From the NCBI RefSeq assembly GCF_009617755.1, contig NZ_BGZH01000001.1, positions 930,001 through 994,000 of the forward strand: 64,000 bases of DNA, in the 5' to 3' direction. A program made the translations under genes and the position numbers. Below, in pieces: positions 1-9,535 of the stretch. This DNA comes from Marinobacter salsuginis. Its GTDB lineage: Bacteria; Pseudomonadota; Gammaproteobacteria; Pseudomonadales; Oleiphilaceae. The number at the start of each line of letters is the position of its first letter. Position 1 is the stretch's first letter. The notes under the pieces were generated by a model. That model worked only from the letters and a program-made list of their open reading frames with translations, was not told the DNA's origin and ran no database searches.

Positions 1-1
1 T

Positions 2-535
2 CTGCTATCTGGAGCTGCCGCGCTCTATTTCGTTCACCAGAGACTGCCACACCAGCACTTCGAGCTGGGCCGGGAAGGACCGGATGCCTCCTATATTCGC
101 GGCATCTGGCTTTTCATTGTCGCCATCACCCTTCACAACTTTCCCGAGGGTATGGCCGTGGGTGTCGGTTTTGCTGGCGGCGACGTCAATAACGGGTACG
201 TGCTGGCCACCGGCATCGGGCTTCAAAACATCCCGGAAGGGCTGGCAGTGGCATTTTCCCTGCTTGCCATCGATTATTCCCGCATCAAGGCATTCGCCAT
301 CGCCCTCATGACCGGCCTTGCCGAACCCCTGGGTGGCCTGTTCGGTGCTACCCTCGTGTGGCTGGCCGAGCCCCTGATGCCCTGGACCCTGGGCTTCGCA
401 GCGGGCGCCATGCTGTTCATCATCAGCAATGAGATCATCCCGGAAACTCACCATCGCCAGTGGAAGATCATGTCCACCTTCTGCCTGATGGGCGGGTTCG
501 CCGTGATGATGTTCCTGGATGCTACGCTGGGCTAA
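2..535 (+). CDS. ZIP family metal transporter, C-terminal part
   Basis: The gene enters from before the window, and 177 residues up to the stop are visible. The fragment carries the two signature metal-binding helices of ZIP (zinc/iron-regulated) permeases: HNFPEG near visible residue 45 and QNIPEG near residue 76. They are followed by hydrophobic helices, one containing SNEIIPE. ZIP proteins of this bacterial type move Zn2+ and other divalent metals into the cytoplasm across the inner membrane. The 3' end overlaps the convergent LysR gene by 14 bases. Family is firm; the exact metal and a ZupT-type name are not decidable from a partial sequence. Confidence 0.9.
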   Translation: MLSGAAALYFVHQRLPHQHFELGREGPDASYIRGIWLFIVAITLHNFPEGMAVGVGFAGGDVNNGYVLATGIGLQNIPEGLAVAFSLLAIDYSRIKAFAIALMTGLAEPLGGLFGATLVWLAEPLMPWTLGFAAGAMLFIISNEIIPETHHRQWKIMSTFCLMGGFAVMMFLDATLG

Positions 536-1430
536 CAGCCCAGACGCCCGCAAGGGCTTCCAGCGCCTCGGCTATCAGCGGCTCGTCCTGCCGGTCCCGG
601 TGCCATATAAAACTGAGTGCGCAAGGCAACTGTACCCCATCGACAATTTCCAGACCGGTTTCCTGGCGCTCAGCCATGGCCAGCGCATCCCTGGCGAGGC
701 TGAGGCCCACTCCGGCCCGAACCAGGTCCAGCATGCAGGCCTCCTGATCGACCTGAGCCACGCCACGGGGCATTAAGCCCATGGGATCCAGAGTGCCTTT
801 GAGTAGCCGGTGATGAACGGAGTCCTCGGGCGTCACAATCCAGGGCATGGTGGCCAGATCAGACCATTGCACAGACCGAATTCTCGGCCCCCAGCCCGCG
901 GGGGCAACAACATAATAGTTGAACCGGGTCAGCTCACGATGAGTCACATCGGGTGCCAGTGACCCCGGCCCAACACCCGGCGGAGCCAGAAAAAAGCCGA
1001 CGTCGAGCCGGCCATCCCGTACCTGCTCCAATACGCTGCCGCTCATGCCCTGCCTTAGTTCGGTCTCCAGTTGAGGCGCCCGTTCGACCAACCGGCGCAG
1101 AAACGCACCGAGACGGATGAATTCTGGATCCACAATGGTACCGATGCGCAATCGCCCTCGCAGCGTGCTGTGCATTGCCCGGGCGCTCTGCTCAAAGGCG
1201 GCCACGGCTGCCAGCGCTTTCTCCGCCGGCGGGAGCAGAGCCTGGCCATCCGGTGTCAGGACCAGCCCCTGGGGTTTGCGTAGAAACAGTTTCAGCCCTA
1301 ACTCATCCTGCAATTGCTTAAGCTTCAGGCTAACGGCGGGCTGGGTCAGGTGAAGGCGAATTGCTGCACGGGAAACGCTACCCTCCCGCGCCACGGTAAC
1401 GAATGCCCGAAGGCTCTGAAGGGGATGCAT
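522..1430 (-). CDS. LysR-type regulator, probably of the divergent mmsA-GMC operon
   Basis: A 302-residue LysR-type transcriptional regulator with a winged helix-turn-helix over residues 1-60 (ALQ-like start, then AAIRLHLTQPAVSLKLKQL) and a LysR substrate-binding domain from about residue 90. It is divergent from the semialdehyde dehydrogenase gene. A perfect inverted repeat lies in the shared intergenic region, the usual arrangement for a LysR protein controlling its neighbour and itself. The effector is inferred: a divergent LysR (HpdR) controls 3-hydroxypropionate genes of similar make-up in Pseudomonas. The 3' end overlaps the ZIP gene tail by 14 bases. Confidence 0.92.
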   Translation of the reverse strand: MHPLQSLRAFVTVAREGSVSRAAIRLHLTQPAVSLKLKQLQDELGLKLFLRKPQGLVLTPDGQALLPPAEKALAAVAAFEQSARAMHSTLRGRLRIGTIVDPEFIRLGAFLRRLVERAPQLETELRQGMSGSVLEQVRDGRLDVGFFLAPPGVGPGSLAPDVTHRELTRFNYYVVAPAGWGPRIRSVQWSDLATMPWIVTPEDSVHHRLLKGTLDPMGLMPRGVAQVDQEACMLDLVRAGVGLSLARDALAMAERQETGLEIVDGVQLPCALSFIWHRDRQDEPLIAEALEALAGVWAVSPA

Positions 1431-1454
1431 AGAAGACCTCGCTTACAGGACACG

Positions 1455-1473
1455 ATATAAGATTAATTTATAT
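1455..1473. promoter_or_regulatory. Inverted repeat between lysR and mmsA, candidate LysR operator
   Basis: ATATAA (1455-1460) and TTATAT (1468-1473) form a perfect 6-bp inverted repeat with a 7-base spacer, 24 bases upstream of the lysR start and about 145 bases upstream of mmsA. LysR proteins typically bind AT-rich dyads of the T-N11-A kind in such divergent regions. The role is inferred from position and shape only. Confidence 0.45.
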
Positions 1474-1616
1474 TGTGCTTTTAAAAATCTCAATTGCTTT
1501 ACCCAATAGCCACCCCTAACCTATATGGTCAGATATTAATCAACGCTCATTTTAGCCCGCAGAATCAAACATTCTGTCCCATTTTAGAGGCTGAGCACGA
1601 ACAGACAGAGGCATCC

Positions 1617-3128
<1,512 letters not shown>

Positions 3129-3156
3129 CGACAGACGCAGCTGCGGAGAGAGCGCC

Positions 3157-4827
3157 ATGCCCGACAACAATAACGCAACGGGACAGCAGGAGTTCGACTA
3201 TATCGTGGTAGGCGCCGGCTCAGCCGGCTGCCTGCTCGCCAATCGCCTGAGCGCAGACCCGAATAATCGGGTATTGCTCATTGAGGCAGGCGGGCGGGAT
3301 AACTATCACTGGATTCACATCCCGGTCGGCTATCTGTACTGCATCGACAACCCACGTACGGATTGGCGCTTCCGCACCGAGCCGGACCCCGGCCTGAATG
3401 GCCGTTCCCTGATTTACCCGCGGGGCAAGACCCTCGGGGGCTGTTCCAGCATAAACGGGATGCTTTACATTCGCGGTCAGGCACGGGATTACAACCAATG
3501 GGCCGAGATGACCGGCGAGGACGCCTGGAACTGGGACAACTGCCTTCCCGATTTCATGCGTCACGAGGACCATTATCGTCTTGATGATGGCGGCGATGCT
3601 GACCCGGAGCATCACAAGTACCACGGCCACGGCGGCGAATGGCGTGTGGAGCACCAGCGCCTGAAGTGGAAAGTGCTGGAGGACTTCGCTACCGCCTGCG
3701 TTGAGGCTGGCATACCGCGTACGCGGGATTTCAACCGCGGCGACAACGAGGGCGTGGACTACTTCGAAGTAAACCAGCGCTCCGGCTGGCGCTGGAACAC
3801 ATCCAAAGCATTCCTCAGGGACGCCGAAAAGCGACCCAACCTGACCCTGTGGCACTCTACCCAGGTGCTGGGCCTGGAAACAGAGAACTCCGGCTCAGGG
3901 CCCCGCTGTGTCGGCGTCCGGGTCGAGCGCTCTGGCGGCGATGACGTAATCGCCCGGGCAAAACGAGAAGTCATCCTGTCCGCGGGCGCCATTGGCTCAC
4001 CTCAGCTGCTCCAGCTTTCCGGCATTGGCCCTGCCGACCTTCTGAACGAGCACGGAATCGATGTGGTTGCCGACCTTCCTGGCGTTGGGGAAAACCTCCA
4101 GGATCACTTGCAGATCCGGTCCGTGTACAAGGTAAAAGGCGCCACAACCCTGAACACCATGGCCAATTCCCTGATCGGAAAAGCCCGTATCGGCCTGGAG
4201 TATCTCCTCACCCGTTCCGGCCCCATGAGCATGGCGCCGTCACAGCTGTGCCTGTTCACCCGCAGCTCCGAGGAGTACAAACACGCCAACATCGAATACC
4301 ACGTTCAGCCCCTGAGCCTGGACGCATTCGGTCAACCACTTCACAATTTCCCGGCCATCACCGCCAGCGTTTGCAACCTGAACCCCACCAGCCGGGGCAC
4401 CGTGCGCATCCGGAGTAACGATCCAAAGCAGGCGCCGGCCATCTCGCCCAATTACCTGAGTACGCCGGAAGACCGCAAAGTGGCTGCAGACTCTCTGAGG
4501 GTGACGCGACGTATTGCCGAACAACCGGCCTTCCAGCAGTACCAGCCCGAGGAATTCAAACCAGGCCTTGAGTACCAGACCGACGACGAACTGGCCAAGC
4601 TCGCCGGAGATATTGGCACTACGATCTTTCACCCGGTGGGAACAACCCGCATGGGGCGGGCCGATGATGACCAGGCAGTAGTTGACCCGCACCTTCGGGT
4701 CCGGGGCGTGGCCGGACTGCGCGTGGTAGACGCGGGCGTGATGCCGACTATCACCAGCGGGAATACCAACTCCCCAACCCTGATGATTGCCGAAAAGGCC
4801 GCCCGCTGGATTCTGGCCGGTGAGTGA
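3157..4827 (+). CDS. GMC-family FAD alcohol dehydrogenase (HpdH/choline-dehydrogenase-like)
   Basis: A 556-residue glucose-methanol-choline oxidoreductase. Residues 15-30 hold the FAD-binding VVGAGSAGCLLANRLS; the first GMC signature follows at PRGKTLGGCSSINGMLYIRG. The catalytic pair is His492 (FHPVGTTRMG) and Asn536 (TSGNTNSPT), 44 residues apart as in choline oxidase. It oxidises a primary alcohol to an aldehyde and passes electrons to a membrane acceptor or oxygen. Placed directly after mmsA, it could convert 3-hydroxypropionate to malonate semialdehyde, the role described for HpdH in Pseudomonas; a choline or general alkanol dehydrogenase is the alternative. No betB or betI lies nearby, which weakens the choline reading. 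Confidence 0.88.
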   Translation: MPDNNNATGQQEFDYIVVGAGSAGCLLANRLSADPNNRVLLIEAGGRDNYHWIHIPVGYLYCIDNPRTDWRFRTEPDPGLNGRSLIYPRGKTLGGCSSINGMLYIRGQARDYNQWAEMTGEDAWNWDNCLPDFMRHEDHYRLDDGGDADPEHHKYHGHGGEWRVEHQRLKWKVLEDFATACVEAGIPRTRDFNRGDNEGVDYFEVNQRSGWRWNTSKAFLRDAEKRPNLTLWHSTQVLGLETENSGSGPRCVGVRVERSGGDDVIARAKREVILSAGAIGSPQLLQLSGIGPADLLNEHGIDVVADLPGVGENLQDHLQIRSVYKVKGATTLNTMANSLIGKARIGLEYLLTRSGPMSMAPSQLCLFTRSSEEYKHANIEYHVQPLSLDAFGQPLHNFPAITASVCNLNPTSRGTVRIRSNDPKQAPAISPNYLSTPEDRKVAADSLRVTRRIAEQPAFQQYQPEEFKPGLEYQTDDELAKLAGDIGTTIFHPVGTTRMGRADDDQAVVDPHLRVRGVAGLRVVDAGVMPTITSGNTNSPTLMIAEKAARWILAGE

Positions 4828-4867
4828 GAATTGAACTGGTTGCAGTTTCCAGGTTTTTGACGGTGAT

Positions 4868-4899
4868 CAGGCTGCTAGACTTGGCAGCCTGTTTCATTT
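4868..4899 (+). terminator. Terminator-like hairpin after the GMC gene
   Basis: CAGGCTGC (4868-4875) pairs with GCAGCCTG (4884-4891) around an 8-base loop, followed by TTTCATTT. It lies between the GMC gene and the LysE gene, suggesting that the exporter is transcribed separately or only by read-through. Confidence 0.6.
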
Positions 4900-4917
4900 G
4901 CAAAGGACTGACTCATC

Positions 4918-5538
4918 ATGACGCTTGCCACCTGGTTCGCCGTTGTCACCATCTGCGTTCTGGGCGCCATGTCGCCGGGCCCCTCATTGGCCCTGGTCCT
5001 CAAACAGACGCTTACCGGCGGTCGACGCAACGGCGTCATTACCGCCCTTTCCCACGGCATCGGTGTCGGTATCTATGCCTTCCTGAGCATCCTCGGGCTG
5101 GCCGCCATCATCACCGCCTCGCCAACGGCGTTTTCAATCCTGCAGTGGGGCGGCGCCCTGTATCTCGCCTGGCTGGGAATGAAAGGGCTGATGGCAAAAC
5201 GGCAGCCGGATGACGAACTGCCCGAGCCGCCTACCACCAAGAGTGCCGCCCGCGACGGCTTTCTGATTGCCTTCTTCAACCCGAAAATCGCCGTCTTCTT
5301 TCTGGCGCTTTTCAGCCAGGTCGTGGGCACCGACACCAGCCTGATGGCCAAGTTCGGCTACGCCGCAACCGCCCTTGTCATTGATACCAGCTGGTACCTG
5401 ATTGTTGCCTGGCTGTTCTCCAACCCGAAATGGCTTACCCTGCTCCGGCAGAAAGCCGTGTGGTTCGAGCGCATCTTCGGCGCCATTCTCATCGGCCTGG
5501 CCGGCCGCCTGGTTGTCGGCATCCTGAACGGCAAATAA
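4918..5538 (+). CDS. LysE/RhtB family amino-acid exporter
   Basis: A 206-residue inner-membrane protein with about six hydrophobic helices and the family opening (GAMSPGPSLALVLKQTL, residues 19-35) followed by GIGVGIYAFLSILGL and AFFNPKIAVFFLALF. LysE/RhtB proteins export amino acids or their analogues by proton exchange. The substrate cannot be read from sequence. It follows a hairpin downstream of the GMC gene, so it may be an independent unit. It is convergent with the next gene, with only 5 bases between stops. Confidence 0.9.
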   Translation: MTLATWFAVVTICVLGAMSPGPSLALVLKQTLTGGRRNGVITALSHGIGVGIYAFLSILGLAAIITASPTAFSILQWGGALYLAWLGMKGLMAKRQPDDELPEPPTTKSAARDGFLIAFFNPKIAVFFLALFSQVVGTDTSLMAKFGYAATALVIDTSWYLIVAWLFSNPKWLTLLRQKAVWFERIFGAILIGLAGRLVVGILNGK

Positions 5539-5543
5539 CCGGC

Positions 5544-6215
5544 TCAACCGGCCAGCTGGACAATCTCATCGTACTCGCGAGTCTGGACCACCTGCTCGGC
5601 GGCCGGTTCTGAGGCCAGGCTGCAGGCCTCATTGACCATGGCATCAGCCACCGTTTGCGCCTCAATGCCCCTGTACTTATCCAGGGGACCAATCAACAGG
5701 CGGTTGACCAGCGGCATCGCTTTTATCCCCAAAGCCTCGGCGGTTCGCTGTTCCTTCCGATCGCCCAGCAACAGACTGGGGTGATAAATGGACAGATAGG
5801 GATAGTCGAGATCTCTCAGCGCGTCCTCCAGCTCGCCCTTTACCCGGTTATAGAAAATGGTCGACGAGGATGAGGCACCAATGGCGGACATCAGGATAAA
5901 CGCCCGTACACCCTGGGAGCGGCCGAGTTCTCCCGCTTTCAGAGGGTACCCCAGATCCACCTTCCGGAACTGCTCCTGTGAGCCCGCTTTTTTGATGGTG
6001 GTGCCCAGGCAGCAGATAATCACATCGACATCAAAAAGCTCGGAGTGACCCTCCAGTTTGTCGAAATCGACCTCATGCTGGGCCAGCTTGTCATGCAGAG
6101 TTGGCAGTTTGTGCCGCACCAGCGCCACCACCTGCGAAACTTCATCCCTGCCCAGCAAACCCTGCAGCACCTTGCCACCAGTCAAACCGGTGGCACCCAG
6201 CAACATTACCCTCAT
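5544..6215 (-). CDS. NAD(P)-binding SDR-like protein (HTATIP2/TIP30-like)
   Basis: A 223-residue atypical short-chain dehydrogenase. It opens with a Rossmann dinucleotide motif (LLGATGLTGGKVL, residues 5-17), then VIICCLGTTIKKAGS and a YxxxK-like FYNRVKGELE. This pattern matches the small NAD(P)H-binding proteins related to HTATIP2. The reaction is unknown. The start at 6215 is chosen because GGGGAAGG lies 7 bases upstream; the frame stays open to 6344 but the extra residues look unrelated. It is the last gene before the convergent LysE gene, and no operon partner is evident. Confidence 0.8.
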   Translation of the reverse strand: MRVMLLGATGLTGGKVLQGLLGRDEVSQVVALVRHKLPTLHDKLAQHEVDFDKLEGHSELFDVDVIICCLGTTIKKAGSQEQFRKVDLGYPLKAGELGRSQGVRAFILMSAIGASSSSTIFYNRVKGELEDALRDLDYPYLSIYHPSLLLGDRKEQRTAEALGIKAMPLVNRLLIGPLDKYRGIEAQTVADAMVNEACSLASEPAAEQVVQTREYDEIVQLAG

Positions 6216-6312
6216 AAAAAAACCTTCCCCGAATTTCTCTGTTGTCATCCTACCAAAGACAGTTGCAGGAGGTCTGTCACCTTGTGGATGATTGACTACT
6301 TTTCCGATGACC

Positions 6313-6342
6313 AATAAAAAAGCACCGGGCTTGGCCCGGTGC
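6313..6342 (-). terminator. Intrinsic terminator after tctA
   Basis: GCACCGGGC (6322-6330) and GCCCGGTGC (6334-6342) make a perfect 9-bp stem with a 3-base loop. On the minus strand it is followed by TTTTTTATT, a classical Rho-independent terminator about 45 bases past the tctA stop. Confidence 0.88.
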
Positions 6343-6386
6343 AAAGACTGACAACAGAACGTCAGGTTGACTCAGTCGCGGCAAAC

Positions 6387-7913
6387 CTAATCGCTGACCG
6401 GGTTTTCTTTCATGGCAGCGTTCATTCGCCGACGCAGCAGTGGACCAATCAGGTAAGGCAGAATCAGTCCCAGGCCTGCAACGATCCAGAGCCCCATTGC
6501 CAGCGGGCTTGCCCAGAGCACACTCCAGTCGCCATCCGAGAGCACCAGGGCATGGCCAAGGTTCTTTTCCATCTCCGGCCCCAAGAGCAGGCCAAGGATG
6601 ATCGGCACCAGCGGTATTTCCAGCTTGCGCAGAAAGTAGCCGGCGACGCCGAAAGCCACCATGAAGTACAGATCGAAAGTGCTGTGGCTGATCGAATAGA
6701 TGCCAACGAACGCCACCATGGTAACGATTGGCAGCAGATACATCGGCGGCACCGACAGCAGCTTCACGAAAAAGCCCACCAGCGGAATGTTCAGCACCAG
6801 AAGCAGGACGTTACCGATCAACAGGGCGGCGATCACGCCCCAGACGATGTCCGCGTTCTGGGTAAACATCAGCGGTCCCGGCGTGATATTCAGGGAAATC
6901 AGCATGGCCAGGAGAACCGCCGTAGTACCGCTTCCGGGAACCCCCAGGGTGAGCATCGGAACAAGGGCACCAGAAGATGCGCCGTTGTTACCGGCTTCCG
7001 GCGCAACAACACCCCGGATGTCGCCCTCTCCGAATTTGCCCTTCCTGCCAACAACCTGTTTCTCCAGGGTGTAACTGATAAAGCTGCCCAATGAGGCACC
7101 GGCCCCGGGCAAAACGCCGGAGATAAAGCCAAGCACACCACCACGCAGCTGGGTCGGGATCGTCATCACCAACTCTTTCATGGTCAGTGTCAGTTTGCCC
7201 ACGTTCATCTTGTCTCGCCCCCGGCCCATGCGGGATTCCACAAAGAACAGAAGCTCGGAGATGGCGAACAGCCCGACAATGGCCAGAATGAAATCGATAC
7301 CCTCATACAACTCCAGCACACCAAAGGTGTAGCGCTGGGTCCCGGTCGAGATGTCGATGCCCACTGTGGAGATCATGATCCCCAGGGTGGCGGCGACCAC
7401 GGTTTTCACCGGGTTCTTGCCGGTGATTCCGCCCAGCGTGGCAAAGGCCAGAAGGAACAGGGCAAAATACTCGGCCGGCCCAAAGGTAAGGGCAAACTTT
7501 GCCAATACCGGCGCCAGCATGATCAGACCGATAGTGCCAATCAGACCCCCAGCGAAGGAGGCAATTGCAGAAACTGCGAGAGCGTCGGCTGCCCGGCCCT
7601 TCTGAGCCATGGGATACCCATCCAGACAGGTCATCATCGCCGGTTCATCACCCGGAATGTTCAGCAGAATCGAGGAAATCCGGCCACCGTACATGGCACC
7701 GGCGTACACTGCTGTCAGCAGGATCATCGCGGTTTCCGGCGGCAGGCCAAGGGTGAAAGCCAGGGGAATAAGAATGGCGACACCATTCGCAGGCCCCAGA
7801 CCGGGCAGACATCCAATCAATGTGCCCACGAACGCACCGAATAGCGCAAACATCAGGTTGTAAGGGGTCAACGCAACGGCAAACCCCTCCATCAAGAAGC
7901 CAAGCGTTTCCAT
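6387..7913 (-). CDS. tctA: Tripartite tricarboxylate transporter, large permease TctA
   Basis: A 508-residue, very hydrophobic permease of the TctA family, the large membrane subunit that drives uptake of di- or tricarboxylates with sodium or proton motive force. Visible family stretches are GCLPGLGPANGVAILIPLAF near residue 30, MYGGRISSILLNIPGDEPA, and the duplicated motif later as GVLPGAGASLGSFISY and GVPGSGTTAVLLAM. The start at 7913 overlaps the tctB stop as TGATG, so translation is probably coupled. It is the last gene of tctCBA and is closed by an intrinsic terminator. Substrate is not decidable; citrate, tricarballylate and aromatic acids are all known for the family. Confidence 0.95.
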   Translation of the reverse strand: METLGFLMEGFAVALTPYNLMFALFGAFVGTLIGCLPGLGPANGVAILIPLAFTLGLPPETAMILLTAVYAGAMYGGRISSILLNIPGDEPAMMTCLDGYPMAQKGRAADALAVSAIASFAGGLIGTIGLIMLAPVLAKFALTFGPAEYFALFLLAFATLGGITGKNPVKTVVAATLGIMISTVGIDISTGTQRYTFGVLELYEGIDFILAIVGLFAISELLFFVESRMGRGRDKMNVGKLTLTMKELVMTIPTQLRGGVLGFISGVLPGAGASLGSFISYTLEKQVVGRKGKFGEGDIRGVVAPEAGNNGASSGALVPMLTLGVPGSGTTAVLLAMLISLNITPGPLMFTQNADIVWGVIAALLIGNVLLLVLNIPLVGFFVKLLSVPPMYLLPIVTMVAFVGIYSISHSTFDLYFMVAFGVAGYFLRKLEIPLVPIILGLLLGPEMEKNLGHALVLSDGDWSVLWASPLAMGLWIVAGLGLILPYLIGPLLRRRMNAAMKENPVSD

Positions 7914-8359
7914 CACTGCACCTCCAGCAAGCCGGCCGGGAGACTCAGGGACAATCCGTAATTGAACAGCACGAAGACCACCACAGCGCTCAGCAGCCCC
8001 GTGAGGAACGCCGGTTTTGGCGCTGCACCCATGCGCCAACTGAGGGTGCCCACAGCGAGGGTGGTGGCGATGACAAAGCCGAGAGGCTCCAGCAGCAGCG
8101 TGTAGACCACAAGAACCACCAGCGAAACCATAAGTTCAAAGGCGGATTTGCCGATCGGCCACTGGGCATCCGGATCTGGCTTGATCATGAGGTAGAGGCT
8201 ACCTGCCACCAGAACAACCGCGAGCATGGTGGGAAAGGTTTCCGGGCCCACGGTCTCGGCACCACCGAATGGCTCGGGCCACTGCTGGGCGGCCCAGCCA
8301 TAGGCAACGGCGAGAACGAGCAGACCCAGACCGAGAATACGATCACCGAGACTGGTCAT
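7913..8359 (-). CDS. tctB: Tripartite tricarboxylate transporter, small permease TctB
   Basis: A 148-residue protein with four predicted membrane helices, matching the poorly conserved small TctB subunit in size and position between TctC and TctA. Helices begin at GLGLLVLAVAYGWAA, TFPTMLAVVLVAGSLYLMI, LMVSLVVLVVYTLLL and FLTGLLSAVVVFVLF. It overlaps tctC by ATGA and tctA by TGATG, so the three genes are translated together. Its identification rests on context more than on motifs. Confidence 0.9.
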   Translation of the reverse strand: MTSLGDRILGLGLLVLAVAYGWAAQQWPEPFGGAETVGPETFPTMLAVVLVAGSLYLMIKPDPDAQWPIGKSAFELMVSLVVLVVYTLLLEPLGFVIATTLAVGTLSWRMGAAPKPAFLTGLLSAVVVFVLFNYGLSLSLPAGLLEVQ

Positions 8360-9333
8360 TTGAGGAGCCCTATTTCACGTGAGAGGTTCTCAATGTCCTG
8401 CACCTGGTTGCGAACAAACTCGTCGAACTTGCTAGCCGGCGGGTGGAACGGAATCAGGCCATTGCTCTTCATAACCTTTTTCCACTCCTCACTGGCGTAG
8501 AGAGTATCGACAGCCTCAACCCAGTAGGACTTGGCTTCCTCGCTGGCGCCTTTTGGCATGTAGAAGCCACGCCAGTTCGGACCAACCGCATCAATGCCCT
8601 GCTCCTTAGCTGTTGGAAGGTCGCTGAATTTTCCAGGCAGACGTTCCTCGGAGAGCACTGCTACCACCCTCAGGTCACCAGACTCAAGAAAGCCGGTGGC
8701 TTCCGAAATATCTCCGGTGAACGCGTCCACCTGTCCACCAACAACCTGACTCATAGCCTCGCCGCCATTGTTGTAGGAGAGGTAGGGTATCGAGGGGAGC
8801 TTGTCGGCACCCGCTGCCTTGGCAGCAATCAGCACCTTGAGATGGTCCCAGCCGCCACGTGCGCTGCCACCGGCGAACTTCACAGACTTCGGGTTGGCCT
8901 TTACGGCATCCATCAGGGCATTGAGGGACTGGTACTCGGAGTCCTTGCCAACGGCAATGATGCCGTAATCGGCACCGAGCGCACCGACCCAGGTCACCAT
9001 ATCGGCGTTCATGCCGGGGAACTGCCCCTGGGCGAGGCGGGTGGTGGTGGCAGTAGACGCGGCGACGAGCAGCTTGTTGTCGTCGGCCCGCTTGCTCACC
9101 GTGTGCGCATAGGCGACGCCGCCACCGGCGCCCGCCATGTTGACGGTCTGCACACTGCCATCCACAAGGGCAAGATCCTGCAACACGTTACCGACACTGC
9201 GGCAGGTGAAATCCCAACCGCCGCCGGGATCGGCAGGTGCGAGACATTCCACTTTCCCGGAGGGCTGCCAGGCCATGGCAGACATGGAGACGGCCGCAGC
9301 CGCCACGAAAGACAGGGTTCGTTTGATAAACAT
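8356..9333 (-). CDS. tctC: Tripartite tricarboxylate transporter periplasmic binding protein TctC
   Basis: A 325-residue periplasmic solute receptor of the TctC/Bug family with a signal peptide (KRTLSFVAAAAVSMSAMA, then the mature start at WQPSGKVECLAPADPGGGWD). The PADPGGGWD loop and VNMAGAGGGVAY are typical ligand-carboxylate-binding loops of this family. The ATG at 9333 is preferred to an upstream in-frame GTG at 9342 because GAGGT sits 7 bases before it. First gene of tctCBA, divergent from a CitA-like sensor kinase, the common arrangement in which extracellular carboxylate induces the transporter. Confidence 0.95.
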   Translation of the reverse strand: MFIKRTLSFVAAAAVSMSAMAWQPSGKVECLAPADPGGGWDFTCRSVGNVLQDLALVDGSVQTVNMAGAGGGVAYAHTVSKRADDNKLLVAASTATTTRLAQGQFPGMNADMVTWVGALGADYGIIAVGKDSEYQSLNALMDAVKANPKSVKFAGGSARGGWDHLKVLIAAKAAGADKLPSIPYLSYNNGGEAMSQVVGGQVDAFTGDISEATGFLESGDLRVVAVLSEERLPGKFSDLPTAKEQGIDAVGPNWRGFYMPKGASEEAKSYWVEAVDTLYASEEWKKVMKSNGLIPFHPPASKFDEFVRNQVQDIENLSREIGLLK

Positions 9334-9535
9334 GATTGTCACCTCATCGACTTGTTTTTGTGATCACTCCTGAGGCAGGACCGTGTTGGCCGGGTCCCTG
9401 GCTATGGCAGGCCAGAGGAGCGATTGCAGGCAGGTTAATAGGTGAAACCCGAGATCCGGAAGCTTCTGTAAGTAACGCCTTTAAAGGGCTTAACGGGCAT
9501 TTTGTTCATATTGATCACGGGCAACCCGGGCGATC

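Noticed and set aside
4857..4881. TTGACG and TAGACT before the LysE gene as a promoter
   Set aside because: Spacing is only 13 bases and the second box lies in the loop of the hairpin.
6339..7094. 251-residue plus-strand frame over tctA
   Set aside because: Rich in Gln, His and Arg as expected for an antisense frame of a membrane protein.
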